This document shows, in pieces, positions 36,403-44,239 of a stretch of DNA of 64,000 nt (its first letter is position 1; every line of letters begins with the position of its first letter). The notes beneath the pieces were generated by a model. The model was given only the letters and a program-made list of their open reading frames with translations, made no database searches and was not told the DNA's origin. This DNA comes from Streptomyces thermodiastaticus (GTDB lineage: Bacteria > Actinomycetota > Actinomycetes > Streptomycetales > Streptomycetaceae): assembly GCF_014656135.1 (NCBI RefSeq), contig NZ_BNBV01000007.1, forward strand, positions 1 to 64,000, given 5' to 3'. A program made the position numbers and the translations under genes.

Positions 36403-37248
36403 ATGAGCCGTAGCGACGTCCTGGTCGACGCCGACTGGCTGCAGGAACACCTGGACGACCCGAGCATCGTCATCGTCGAGGTGGACGAGGACACCTCGGC
36501 CTACGACAAGAACCACATCAAGAACGCCATCCGGATCGACTGGACCAAGGACCTCCAGGACCCGGTGCGCCGTGACTTCATCGACCAGGCCGGCTTCGAG
36601 AAGCTCCTGTCGGAGAAGGGCATCGCCAACGACCACACGGTGATCCTCTACGGCGGCAACAACAACTGGTTCGCGGCGTACGCCTACTGGTACTTCAAGC
36701 TCTACGGCCACGAGAGCGTCAAGCTCCTCGACGGCGGCCGCAAGAAGTGGGAGCTGGACGCCCGTGAGCTGGTCGACGGCTCCGAGGTGCCCGAGCGTCC
36801 GAAGACCGAGTACAAGGCCAAGCCGCAGGACACCTCCATCCGCGCCTTCCGCGACGACGTGGTCAAGGCGATCGGCGTGCAGAACCTGGTCGACGTCCGC
36901 TCGCCCGACGAGTTCTCCGGCAAGCTGCTCGCCCCGGCCCACCTGCCGCAGGAGCAGTCGCAGCGTCCCGGCCACGTGCCGACCGCCAAGAACATTCCGT
37001 GGTCCAAGAACGCCAACGACGACGGCACCTTCAAGTCGGACGAGGAGCTCAAGGCCCTCTACGCCGAGGAGAACGTCGACCTGGGCAAGGACACCATCGC
37101 CTACTGCCGCATCGGTGAGCGTTCCGCGCTGACCTGGTTCGTGCTGCACGAGCTGCTCGGCGTGGAGAACGTCAGGAACTACGACGGCTCCTGGACCGAG
37201 TACGGCTCCCTGGTCGGCGTGCCCATCGAGCTGGGCTCCGGCAAGTAA
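36403..37248 (+). CDS. cysA: Two-domain rhodanese sulfurtransferase
   Basis: The 281-residue protein has two rhodanese domains. The C-terminal active-site loop is YCRIGERSALTWF with the persulfide-carrying Cys, as in mycobacterial CysA2/CysA3. It transfers sulfane sulfur from thiosulfate or mercaptopyruvate to an acceptor. ATG 36403 has GGAGGAG about eight bases upstream. It follows a Cys leader peptide and is followed by a DUF1416 gene, forming a sulfur-metabolism operon, probably regulated by cysteine supply. Confidence 0.94.
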   Translation: MSRSDVLVDADWLQEHLDDPSIVIVEVDEDTSAYDKNHIKNAIRIDWTKDLQDPVRRDFIDQAGFEKLLSEKGIANDHTVILYGGNNNWFAAYAYWYFKLYGHESVKLLDGGRKKWELDARELVDGSEVPERPKTEYKAKPQDTSIRAFRDDVVKAIGVQNLVDVRSPDEFSGKLLAPAHLPQEQSQRPGHVPTAKNIPWSKNANDDGTFKSDEELKALYAEENVDLGKDTIAYCRIGERSALTWFVLHELLGVENVRNYDGSWTEYGSLVGVPIELGSGK

Positions 37249-37307
37249 GCCGCACGCGGCGGACCCGACCCCACGACCTTCCCCGACCCCCCGATCAGGA
37301 GTACGAC

Positions 37308-37595
37308 ATGTGTGGAGCGAAGGCCGGCGGCCCCGACGCCTCGTCCATCCGGCCCGGTGAGACGACCATCCAGGGCCAGGTGACCCGCGACGGCGAGCCG
37401 GTGGCCGGCTACGTCCGGCTGCTGGACGCGACCGGCGAGTTCACCGCGGAGGTCCCCACCTCCGCCACCGGCCAGTTCCGGTTCTACGCGGCCGAGGGCA
37501 CCTGGACCGTGCGCGCCCTCGTCCCCGGCGCCACCGTCGACCGCACGGTCGTCGCCCAGAAGGGCGGCCTGGCGGAGGTCGCGATCGCGGTCTGA
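37308..37595 (+). CDS. DUF1416 protein of sulfurtransferase operon
   Basis: The 95-residue protein starts MCGAKAGG and has a transthyretin-like beta-sandwich pattern (TTIQGQVTRDGEPVAGYVRLLD; EGTWTVRALVPGATV). DUF1416 genes follow cysA-type sulfurtransferases throughout the actinobacteria, and the N-terminal Cys may receive sulfur. It lies 59 bases after cysA and is terminated by nested hairpins. The biochemical role is unknown. Confidence 0.93.
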   Translation: MCGAKAGGPDASSIRPGETTIQGQVTRDGEPVAGYVRLLDATGEFTAEVPTSATGQFRFYAAEGTWTVRALVPGATVDRTVVAQKGGLAEVAIAV

Positions 37596-37608
37596 GACCG
37601 GACGGCCT

Positions 37609-37648
37609 GGGGCCGCGTTCCGGGGACACACCCCCGGGGTGCGGCCCC
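37609..37648 (+). terminator. Nested hairpin terminator after DUF1416 gene
   Basis: The outer arms GGGGCCGC (37609-37616) and GCGGCCCC (37641-37648) enclose the inner arms CCGGGG and CCCCGG. The structure lies 14 bases after the stop codon and probably ends the sulfurtransferase operon. Confidence 0.75.
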
Positions 37649-37705
37649 TCGGCATGCCCGCCGCCAACCGGCGCACATCCGTGCGAACCGCCCTATCCTG
37701 GACAT

Positions 37706-37993
37706 GTGTACGCACGACGCCGGCACGCGTATTTCGCCTTGATGGGCACCTGCATCACGCTGTTCGTCCTGGCGTGGGCGGTCGTGCGCCTCTGGTCGGT
37801 CCCGGCCGCCGTCGCCATGTGCCTGGTCGCCATGGTCATCCCGCCGGTCGCCGCCATCGTCGCCAACCGCCGCGGCCCCGACGACCGCTGGTGGGACGAC
37901 CCCTCCGGCGACCCGCAGTCCGACGCGTGGTGGGACGAACTCGACGGCAAGAAGCGGCCCCGCGACGACCACCGCCGGGACAACCGCTCATGA
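37706..37993 (+). CDS. DUF3099 membrane protein
   Basis: The 95-residue protein has a basic N terminus, two transmembrane helices (about 10-28 and 33-52) and a tail rich in Trp and Asp (DDRWWDDPSGDPQSDAWWDEL), typical of DUF3099. GTG 37706 lies six bases after TATCCT (37694-37699), a leaderless arrangement. The function is unknown. Confidence 0.88.
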   Translation: MYARRRHAYFALMGTCITLFVLAWAVVRLWSVPAAVAMCLVAMVIPPVAAIVANRRGPDDRWWDDPSGDPQSDAWWDELDGKKRPRDDHRRDNRS

Positions 37994-38041
37994 TCCTCGC
38001 CCGCGCGGTGCCCGCGCGGCTCGGCAGCGCTCGCGTGTGAC

Positions 38042-38404
38042 TCAGTAGACCAGCGCCTGCGTGTCCTCGCCCAGCGCCTCCTGCACGAAGACCTGCGCCC
38101 CGGCGATCCGCACGCCCTCGATCACGTCCTTCTCGGTGATCTCCCGTCGGGCCGCGCACTGGGTGCACAGGGTGATCCGGCCGGCCGCGAGGATCGAGTC
38201 GATCAGGTCCGGCAGCGGCGCGGCATGCGGCAGCTCGAACTCGGCGGCGCGCCCCGGCAGCGCGAACCAGGACGACTCCCCGGTCAGCCACAGCGAGACA
38301 TCGACACCGCTGGCCACGGCCACCGCCGCGACGGTGAACGCCTGCGAGCACCGCTCCGGGGCGTCCGCTCCCGCCGTCACCTTGATCACGAGCTTCTTCG
38401 CCAT
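38042..38404 (-). CDS. DsrE/DsrF-like protein
   Basis: The 120-residue DsrE-type protein (KLVIKVTAGADAPERCSQAFTVA; ITLCTQCAARREI) has cysteines in CTQC that could carry sulfur, consistent with the sulfurtransferase genes nearby. The ATG lies six bases after TACGAT (minus strand, 38411-38416), so the message is probably leaderless. It is convergent with the DUF3099 gene. Confidence 0.88.
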   Translation of the reverse strand: MAKKLVIKVTAGADAPERCSQAFTVAAVAVASGVDVSLWLTGESSWFALPGRAAEFELPHAAPLPDLIDSILAAGRITLCTQCAARREITEKDVIEGVRIAGAQVFVQEALGEDTQALVY

Positions 38405-38582
38405 GGCGGAATCGTAGTCACGCCCCGCCCCGCACGGCCGACGGCGACCGCACGGCGCCCCGCACCGGCCCGGCGGGCGCACGAGGGAGCACCTCGGCAA
38501 GTGCGCCGGCGGCGGCCCGACTAAGCTGGCCTCCGGCCCCTGGTACGCATGTACCGCACCGCGCTCGACAAGGAGCACTCCC

Positions 38583-38681
38583 GTGGAGATCTTCTTCGAA
38601 ACCCTGCTGGTCCTGGTCTGCGTCGGCGTCCTCGCCTTCGCCTACCTGACCGTGAAGAAGCTGTACCAGGGCCAGCGCTGA
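38583..38681 (+). CDS. 32-residue single-pass membrane protein
   Basis: This very short gene starts at GTG with AAGGAG seven bases upstream. It encodes an almost wholly hydrophobic helix (ETLLVLVCVGVLAFAYLTV) flanked by an acidic N terminus VEIFFE and a basic C terminus KKLYQGQR. TAAGCT at 38522-38527 could be its -10. It lies 22 bases before the nitrobindin-like gene on the same strand, so it is probably cotranscribed. Its function is unknown; a small regulatory membrane protein is plausible. Confidence 0.82.
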   Translation: MEIFFETLLVLVCVGVLAFAYLTVKKLYQGQR

Positions 38682-38703
38682 CCCCGACCAGAAAACGCCG
38701 CTC

Positions 38704-39279
38704 ATGATCGAGATTCCGTCCGACCTCCACAAGGACCTGGTCCCGCTCGCCTTCCTCCTCGGCGACTGGGCCGGTGCCGGTGTGCACGACTTCCCCGGGG
38801 CCGAGAAGTGCAACTTCGGCCAGGAGGTCACCTTCACCCACGACGGCCGGGACTTCCTGGAGTACCACTCCCGCACCTGGGTGCTGGACAACGACGGCAA
38901 CAAGGTCAAGCCGCTGGAGAACGAGCACGGCTTCTGGCGGGTCGACGCCGAACGCAAGGTCGAGGTCACGATGACCCGCGACGACGGCGTCGTCGAGGTC
39001 TGGTACGGCGAGCTGGCCCACAAGAAGCCGCAGATCGATCTGGTGACGGACGCCGTCGCGCGCACCCCCGGCTCCCGGCCCTACACGGGCGGCAAGCGGC
39101 TCTACGGCTACGTCAAGGGCGACCTGATGTGGGTCGGCGAGAAGACGACCCCCGAGGTGGCGCTGCGCCCGTACATGTCGGCCCACCTGAAGAAGGTCGT
39201 CACCCCCGAGGACGTCGAACGCTGGGCGAAGGCCCTCCCGGACGATCTGCCGGACGACGGGATCGCCTTCTTCAAGTAG
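38704..39279 (+). CDS. Nitrobindin/FABP-like beta-barrel protein
   Basis: The 191-residue protein of the DUF1794/nitrobindin family has the hallmark GDWAGAG near residue 20 (G-x-W-x-G-x-G) and a C-terminal His in MSAHLKKVV at the position that ligates heme iron. It may bind heme and react with nitric oxide or peroxynitrite. It lies near nur and a 32-residue membrane protein gene. Confidence 0.9.
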   Translation: MIEIPSDLHKDLVPLAFLLGDWAGAGVHDFPGAEKCNFGQEVTFTHDGRDFLEYHSRTWVLDNDGNKVKPLENEHGFWRVDAERKVEVTMTRDDGVVEVWYGELAHKKPQIDLVTDAVARTPGSRPYTGGKRLYGYVKGDLMWVGEKTTPEVALRPYMSAHLKKVVTPEDVERWAKALPDDLPDDGIAFFK

Positions 39280-39311
39280 TCAGGCAGTCCGGATTCCTCG
39301 AGCAGTCCCGT

Positions 39312-39360
39312 TTCCTTCAAGCAGTCCGAAGGCCGCTTCCTTCAAGCAGTCCGAAGGCCG
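39312..39360 (+). repeat. 25-bp direct repeat downstream of nitrobindin-like gene
   Basis: TTCCTTCAAGCAGTCCGAAG followed by GCCG occurs at 39312-39335 and again at 39337-39360. Degenerate earlier copies run back into the last codons of the gene (TTCTTCAAGTAGTC), so the array looks like an expansion of its 3' end. Confidence 0.8.
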
Positions 39361-39450
39361 TTCTCGCAGTGGCGAAGACCGTCCCTCGGGGGACCGGCGG
39401 CCCTGCGCGGGCCCGCCGTGATCCTCACGACACGGCCTAGACTTCCAGGT

Positions 39451-39888
39451 GTGGTGAGCACCGACTGGAAGAGCGACCTCAGGCAGCGTGGTTACCGGCT
39501 GACGCCGCAGCGGCAGCTCGTGCTCGAAGCCGTGGACACCCTGGAGCACGCGACCCCCGACGACATCCTCTGCGAGGTGCGGAGGACGGCGTCGGGGGTC
39601 AACATTTCCACCGTCTACCGCACGCTGGAGCTGCTGGAGGAGCTGGGCCTGGTCAGCCACGCCCACCTCGGCCACGGGGCGCCCACCTACCACCTCGCCG
39701 ACCGCCACCACCATCTGCACCTGGTCTGCCGGGACTGCGACGACGTCATCGAGGCCGACGTGGAGGTGGCCGCCGAGTTCACCGCCAAGCTGCGCCGCGA
39801 GTTCGGCTTCGACACCGACATGAAGCACTTCGCCATCTTCGGCCGCTGCCAGAAGTGTTCGGGAAAGCGGCCGGACGGCGCGTCGTAG
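39451..39888 (+). CDS. nur: Nickel-responsive Fur-family regulator Nur
   Basis: The 145-residue protein is nearly collinear with the S. coelicolor Nur I recall, beginning VVSTDWKSDLRQRGYRLTPQ. Nur with nickel represses nickel uptake and the Fe-superoxide dismutase gene. Known metal ligands are all present: His70, His72 and His126 of the nickel site and His33, His86, His88 and His90 of the second site. Cys93/Cys96 and the CQKC pair near the C terminus form the structural site. GTG 39451 lies seven bases after TAGACT, a leaderless arrangement. Its stop codon is inside the promoter of the next gene. Confidence 0.95.
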   Translation: MVSTDWKSDLRQRGYRLTPQRQLVLEAVDTLEHATPDDILCEVRRTASGVNISTVYRTLELLEELGLVSHAHLGHGAPTYHLADRHHHLHLVCRDCDDVIEADVEVAAEFTAKLRREFGFDTDMKHFAIFGRCQKCSGKRPDGAS

Positions 39889-39898
39889 GCTTGCTCGT

Positions 39899-40864
39899 AT
39901 GAAGAGCCCTCTGCTGTCCCTGCCCGGCGCCGTCGCCGCCGAAGGCGCGGACGAAGGTGTCGCCGCGCACTACGGCGATCTGTTCCGCGAGCAGCGCGCC
40001 CTCGCCGACGGCACCGGCTTCGTCGACCTCTCGCACCGCGGTGTCGTCACCGTCTCCGGCGAGGACCGGCTGAGCTGGCTGCATCTGCTGCTCACCCAGC
40101 ACGTCAGCGAGCTGCCGGCCGGACAGGCCACCGAGGCGCTGATCCTGTCCGCGCACGGCCACATCGAGCACGCGCTGTACCTGGTGGACGACGGCGAGAC
40201 GGTCTGGGCCCATGTGGAGCCCGGCACCCAGGAGGCGCTGCTGGCCTACCTGGAGTCGATGAAGTTCTTCTACCGGGTCGAGATCGCCGACCGGACAGCC
40301 GACACCGCCGTCGTGCATCTGCCGGCCGGTTCGATCACCGAGGCCCCCGAGGGCACCGTCGTCCGGGAGACCCCGTACGGCCGCGACCTGTTCCTGCCCC
40401 GCCGCGAGCTGGAGTCGTTCGCCGAGAAGGCCGGCCCGCCCGCCGGGATCCTCGCCTACGAGGCGCTGCGCGTCGAACAGCACCGGCCCCGGCTCGGCTT
40501 CGAGACCGACCACCGGACCATCCCGCACGAGCTGGGCTGGATCGGCACGGCCGTGCATCTGAACAAGGGCTGCTACCGGGGGCAGGAGACCGTGGCCCGG
40601 GTGCACAACCTGGGCAAGCCGCCGCGCCGCCTGGTCTTCCTGCACCTGGACGGCAGCGAGGTCCATCTGCCGGCGCACGGCGACGCCGTCCGCCTCGCCG
40701 ACGAGGGCCCTGACGGCCGCAAGGTCGGTTTCGTCACCACCTCGGTCCGCCACCACGAGCTGGGCCCGGTCGCCCTCGCCCTGGTCAAGCGGACCGTGCC
40801 GGTGGACGCACGCCTGATGGCCGGTGACACGGCGGCGGCGCAGGAGGTCGTCGTCGAGCCGTAG
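39899..40864 (+). CDS. ygfZ: Folate-binding YgfZ/GcvT-like protein
   Basis: The 321-residue protein has the diagnostic YgfZ motif NKGCYRGQETVARV near residue 225 and an aminomethyltransferase-like N domain. YgfZ uses tetrahydrofolate to assist maturation or repair of certain iron-sulfur enzymes. The ATG lies seven bases after TAGGCT (39886-39891), whose TAG is also the nur stop codon. It should therefore have its own leaderless transcript despite lying only ten bases after nur. Confidence 0.93.
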   Translation: MKSPLLSLPGAVAAEGADEGVAAHYGDLFREQRALADGTGFVDLSHRGVVTVSGEDRLSWLHLLLTQHVSELPAGQATEALILSAHGHIEHALYLVDDGETVWAHVEPGTQEALLAYLESMKFFYRVEIADRTADTAVVHLPAGSITEAPEGTVVRETPYGRDLFLPRRELESFAEKAGPPAGILAYEALRVEQHRPRLGFETDHRTIPHELGWIGTAVHLNKGCYRGQETVARVHNLGKPPRRLVFLHLDGSEVHLPAHGDAVRLADEGPDGRKVGFVTTSVRHHELGPVALALVKRTVPVDARLMAGDTAAAQEVVVEP

Positions 40865-40995
40865 GGCCCGCGGCGACCCGCCGCCAGGCCCCGGCATCCC
40901 ACAGCCGCCCGCCCGGCAGCACCGCGCCCGTCGCGGTGCGCGGAGGGCAGGGCCCTGAGCCGCCGGTACCGGCCGTGCTGTGCGCCCCGGCGGTC

Positions 40996-41421
40996 TCAGA
41001 TCTCCAGCAGCACCGTGAACGGCCCGTCGTTCGTCAGCGACACTCGCATGTGCGCCCCGAACCGGCCCGTGGCCACCGTCGCGCCCAGCGCGCGCAGCTG
41101 CGCGACCACCTCGTCCACGAGCGGCTCGGCGACATCGCCGGGCGCGGCCGCGTTCCAGGTGGGGCGACGGCCCTTGCGGGCGTCGCCGTAGAGCGTGAAC
41201 TGGCTGACGACCAGCAGCGGTGCGCCCGTGTCGCTGCACGACTTCTCGTCGTGCAGCATGCGGATCGACCACAGCTTGCGCGCCAGCTGCGCCGCCTTCT
41301 CCTTGGTGTCGTCGTGGGTGACCCCGACCAGGACGCACAGCCCCTCGCCCTCGATGGCCCCCACCGTCTCGCCGTCCACGACGACACTCGCGCCGTCCAC
41401 CCTCTGCACCACTGCACGCAT
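40996..41421 (-). CDS. dtd: D-aminoacyl-tRNA deacylase
   Basis: The 141-residue DTD1 homolog removes D-amino acids mischarged on tRNA. Diagnostic motifs are [17 protein letters not shown] at the start, [15 protein letters not shown] containing the catalytic SQ-x-T, and [10 protein letters not shown] with the Gly-Pro substrate-gating motif. Another in-frame ATG lies three codons upstream. It converges on ygfZ and diverges from rsiG. Confidence 0.96.
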   Translation of the reverse strand: MRAVVQRVDGASVVVDGETVGAIEGEGLCVLVGVTHDDTKEKAAQLARKLWSIRMLHDEKSCSDTGAPLLVVSQFTLYGDARKGRRPTWNAAAPGDVAEPLVDEVVAQLRALGATVATGRFGAHMRVSLTNDGPFTVLLEI

Positions 41422-41601
41422 GCCGACCATGATGCCGGGCGCCGGAACATGCCCCGCGGGCGGGGCGGCAGACCATATCGTGCTTCTTTCTGCTTCGTAA
41501 CCCCCCATCTGGGGCTGATCGAGCGCATTCGGTCTCATATCCGTCGCTACCGGTGGCACGATGCTGTCGTACGCGCCGGTCGAGGGGACGGTTGAGAGGC
41601 A

Positions 41602-42345
41602 ATGAACACATCAGTCACGGGAGCACCCGGTGATTCCGCTGTCACCGCCGGGACCGATGTGGGCGGCATGACCGGTGTGCTCGGCGGCACGGAGCGCTGC
41701 CGGCCGCCCGTGCAACGCACCGACAGCCCGCTGCTGCCCGGGACCCTGCCCCCGCCCGGCCGGCGCCCGCCCGCCCCCGGTCCGGCCGCCGACGACGAGC
41801 CGGCGCAGGCGGGGAAGCAGCGGCAGGAGGAGCAGCCCGGTCTCGCCCTGCTGAGCCTGCCTGAGCTGCGCGCCCTGCGCCGCCGGGCGCAGCGCGACGA
41901 GGCCGACCTCAGCTATGTGCGTCGGCTGCTGCAGGGGCGGATCGACATCCTGCGCGCGGAGCTGGACCGACGCGCGTCCGGGGCGGCGGCGGACACCGGC
42001 GTGGAGTCCTACCACGAGCGGGCATCCGTGGTCGAACGGCTGGCGGAGATCCTCCGCGACACACCCGCCCGGCAGCGCTCCTCGGCCCGGCATCTCGACA
42101 TGGGCACCCCGCAGAGCGAGGAGTACCGGGAGCTGGCTGCGCGGATACTGGGCGAGGTCCAGCTCTCCGACCTCAGGGCCCGCACCGACATGGAACTGCG
42201 GGTGGCGATGGGCCGGCTGGCGGGCTGCGAGCGGAAGGTCTCCCGGCGTCGGCAGCGGATGCAGCGCACCGCCGACGAGTGCGGCGCGGAGATCGCCCGC
42301 CGGTACCGCGAGGGCGAGGCCCAGGTGGACGACCTCCTCGTCTGA
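41602..42345 (+). CDS. rsiG: c-di-GMP-binding anti-sigma factor RsiG
   Basis: The 247-residue protein has a disordered N terminus and a long antiparallel coiled coil. The c-di-GMP motif E-x3-S-x2-R-x3-Q-x3-D occurs twice, as in RsiG of S. venezuelae: [16 protein letters not shown] in the first helix and [16 protein letters not shown] in the second. RsiG with c-di-GMP sequesters the sporulation sigma factor WhiG. Both copies are intact, so nucleotide binding should be preserved. ATG 41602 has GAGAGG just upstream. Confidence 0.95.
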   Translation: MNTSVTGAPGDSAVTAGTDVGGMTGVLGGTERCRPPVQRTDSPLLPGTLPPPGRRPPAPGPAADDEPAQAGKQRQEEQPGLALLSLPELRALRRRAQRDEADLSYVRRLLQGRIDILRAELDRRASGAAADTGVESYHERASVVERLAEILRDTPARQRSSARHLDMGTPQSEEYRELAARILGEVQLSDLRARTDMELRVAMGRLAGCERKVSRRRQRMQRTADECGAEIARRYREGEAQVDDLLV

Positions 42346-42404
42346 CGTCCGGGGCGGCCGCCGGGTGCCCTGCACAACGGCCGGGCACGGCCGGGGAAAA
42401 CGAC

Positions 42405-42434
42405 GTGACACCCCCTGTGGGGGGTGCCTAGGGT
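42405..42434 (+). promoter_or_regulatory. Promoter with operator-like palindrome for Eis-like gene
   Basis: GTGACA (42405-42410) and TAGGGT (42429-42434) are 18 bases apart, and the -10 ends six bases before the ATG at 42441. Between them CACCCCC (42409-42415) and GGGGGTG (42420-42426) form a perfect 7-bp inverted repeat around TGTG. That is an ideal place for a repressor to block RNA polymerase. Confidence 0.75.
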
Positions 42435-42440
42435 CGGGAC

Positions 42441-43706
42441 ATGACCCGCGCGCGCTCCCACACCGGCATCGAGGTACGCCCGATCACCGAGGCGGAGGTC
42501 CCCGACTGGATCCGCGCCCACCACACGGGCTTTCTGCGCACTCCCGAGGTCCGCGAGGCCGATGTCGCCGCCCGCCGCCCGCACATGGACCTCTCCCGCA
42601 CCCTGGGCGCCTTCGACGCCGGGCGGTGCGTGGCCACCTTCCGCTCCTTCGCGCAGGAGCTGACCGCCGTCGGCGGGACCGTCGTGCCCGCCGACGCCAT
42701 CTCGCAGGTCACCGTCACCGCCACCCATCGCCGGCGCGGCCTGCTCACGCGGATGATGTCCCACGACCTTACGGCCGCGAAGGAGCGCGGCGACGTCGTC
42801 GCCACCCTCATCGCCGCCGAGTACCCGATCTACGGCCGGTTCGGCTTCGGCCCCGCCACCTGGACCACCGAGTGGACCGTCGACGTGCACCGGGCCGGCC
42901 TGGACCCCCGCTGGTCCGGTCCCGAGGACGGCGGCCGCATCGACCTCGTGGACGGCGACGAGGTCCGCAAGCTCGGCCCCGAGCTGCACGAGCAGCTGCG
43001 GCGGAAGCAGCCCGGAGCCATCGACCGGCCCGAGTTCTGGTGGCAGCTCAACACCGGAGCCGTCCGCCTGAGCGGCAGGCCGTGGACCGAACCCTTCTAC
43101 GCCGTCTACCGCGCCGCGGACGGCACGGTGCGGGGACTGGCGGGCTATGTCTGCGACGACACCTGGTCGGACGCCAAGCAGCCCGGGGTCACCGCCACCG
43201 TGAAGGAACTCATCGCGGTGACGCCGGCCGCCGAGCGCGCCCTGTGGCTGCATGTGTGTTCCCTGGACTGGGTGACGCGGGTCAAGAGCGGCAGGCGGGC
43301 CCCGGACGATCTGCTGCCGCTGCTGCTGCCCGACCCGCGCGCCGCGGCGGTCACCACGCACGCGGACTGGCTGTGGGTGCGGATCCTGGACGTCCGGCGT
43401 GCCCTCGAGATGCGGACCTACGAGCAGCCGGGCGCGCTGGTGCTGGACGTCGTCGATCCGGACGGACTGACCGGCGGTCGCTTCCGGCTGGAGACGGCGG
43501 ACGGCGAGGCGTCCTGCACCCCCACCGACCGGCCGGCCGATCTGACGTTGAACGCAAGGGACTTGGCGAGTCTGTGGCTCGGTGACGAGTCCGCGGTGCG
43601 GCTCGCGGCGCTGGGCCGGGTCCGGGAAGAACGAGCGGGCGCCGCCCGCGTGGCCGACGCCCTGCTGCGTACCTCCAGGCGACCGTGGTGCCCGGACATG
43701 TTCTGA
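42441..43706 (+). CDS. Eis-like multi-domain GNAT acetyltransferase
   Basis: The 421-residue protein has the Eis architecture: an N-terminal GNAT with motif [18 protein letters not shown], a central degenerate GNAT-like region and a C-terminal sterol-carrier-like domain ([31 protein letters not shown]). It ends in DMF, the free C-terminal carboxylate being typical of Eis. Such enzymes acetylate aminoglycosides, polyamines or lysine side chains. The gene has a leaderless promoter with a palindrome in its spacer. It is the last conserved-looking gene before the repeat array. Confidence 0.92.
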   Translation: MTRARSHTGIEVRPITEAEVPDWIRAHHTGFLRTPEVREADVAARRPHMDLSRTLGAFDAGRCVATFRSFAQELTAVGGTVVPADAISQVTVTATHRRRGLLTRMMSHDLTAAKERGDVVATLIAAEYPIYGRFGFGPATWTTEWTVDVHRAGLDPRWSGPEDGGRIDLVDGDEVRKLGPELHEQLRRKQPGAIDRPEFWWQLNTGAVRLSGRPWTEPFYAVYRAADGTVRGLAGYVCDDTWSDAKQPGVTATVKELIAVTPAAERALWLHVCSLDWVTRVKSGRRAPDDLLPLLLPDPRAAAVTTHADWLWVRILDVRRALEMRTYEQPGALVLDVVDPDGLTGGRFRLETADGEASCTPTDRPADLTLNARDLASLWLGDESAVRLAALGRVREERAGAARVADALLRTSRRPWCPDMF

Positions 43707-43768
43707 AGCCGCGGTGCTCCTTCCTGACGGGAACGGTGGTGCGGTGTGATGTATCCGTAGCGTGGCTG

Positions 43769-44012
43769 TTCAGTTGTGGCTGTGCATGACGGTGTTTCAG
43801 TTGTGGCTGTGCGAGACGGTTTTGAGTTGTGGCTGTGCGAGACGGTTTTGAGTTGTGACTGTGCGAGACGGTCTTGAGTTGTGGCTGTTTTGAGTTGTGG
43901 CTGTGCTGAAAGCCGCTCGTGCGGGCTTGTGTGATGACGCTGTTCAGTTGTGGCTGTGCGGGAAGCTTCGATGTCGTGCTTCCGTCCTGACACTGTTCAG
44001 TTGTGGCTGTGC
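43769..44012 (+). repeat. Array of eight 17-nt (26-nt period) repeats
   Basis: The core TT[CG]AGTTGTGGCTGTGC starts at 43769, 43796, 43822, 43848, 43874, 43890, 43943 and 43996. In the central units the spacer is also conserved (GAGACGGTT or GAGACGGTC), making a 26-base tandem unit. The last two intervals are 53 bases, twice 26.5. One copy (43848) has a single change and one (43874) is truncated and joined directly to its neighbour. The array lies between the Eis-like gene and the first GntR gene. Confidence 0.92.
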
Positions 44013-44136
44013 CTCGCTGCTGTCCGCTCGCGGCCGCGCCGTACGGCTCCCGGCTCCCCTCCGGAAAGGAGCACGTCCGGCCTTCCTCATCTGTCACCCT
44101 GGTGGCCAACCTCATGAAATAGCAACCAGGTTGTTC

Positions 44137-44153
44137 GAGTTGGTCACCAACTC
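44137..44153. promoter_or_regulatory. Palindromic operator upstream of first GntR gene
   Basis: GAGTTGGT-C-ACCAACTC is a perfect odd palindrome centred 95 bases before the GTG at 44240. The same RAGTTGG-N3-CCAACTY pattern lies at the same distance from the second GntR gene, so it is a likely binding site for these regulators. Confidence 0.72.
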
Positions 44154-44239
44154 TGTTCTTCTTATCTCCGTTTGGAGGCGACTCATAACCACCCGTCGCG
44201 GAACTGCCTGAAGATGGCGGGAAGTTGTAGTGTTTGGAT

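Larger units (their letters stand above)
43707..44239. other. Non-coding region with repeat array and GntR operator
   Basis: This gap of more than 500 bases holds the 26-bp repeat array (43769-44012), a 17-base palindrome (44137-44153) shared with the second GntR promoter, another small palindrome CAACC-A-GGTTG (44123-44133) and the leaderless promoter of the first GntR gene. Base composition is notably less GC-rich than in the flanking genes. Apparent minus-strand reading frames only translate the repeats. Confidence 0.75.

Noticed and set aside
43769..44012. Possible CRISPR array
   Set aside because: Cores are only 17 nt, the 9-10 nt spacers are conserved rather than unique, and no cas genes are present.
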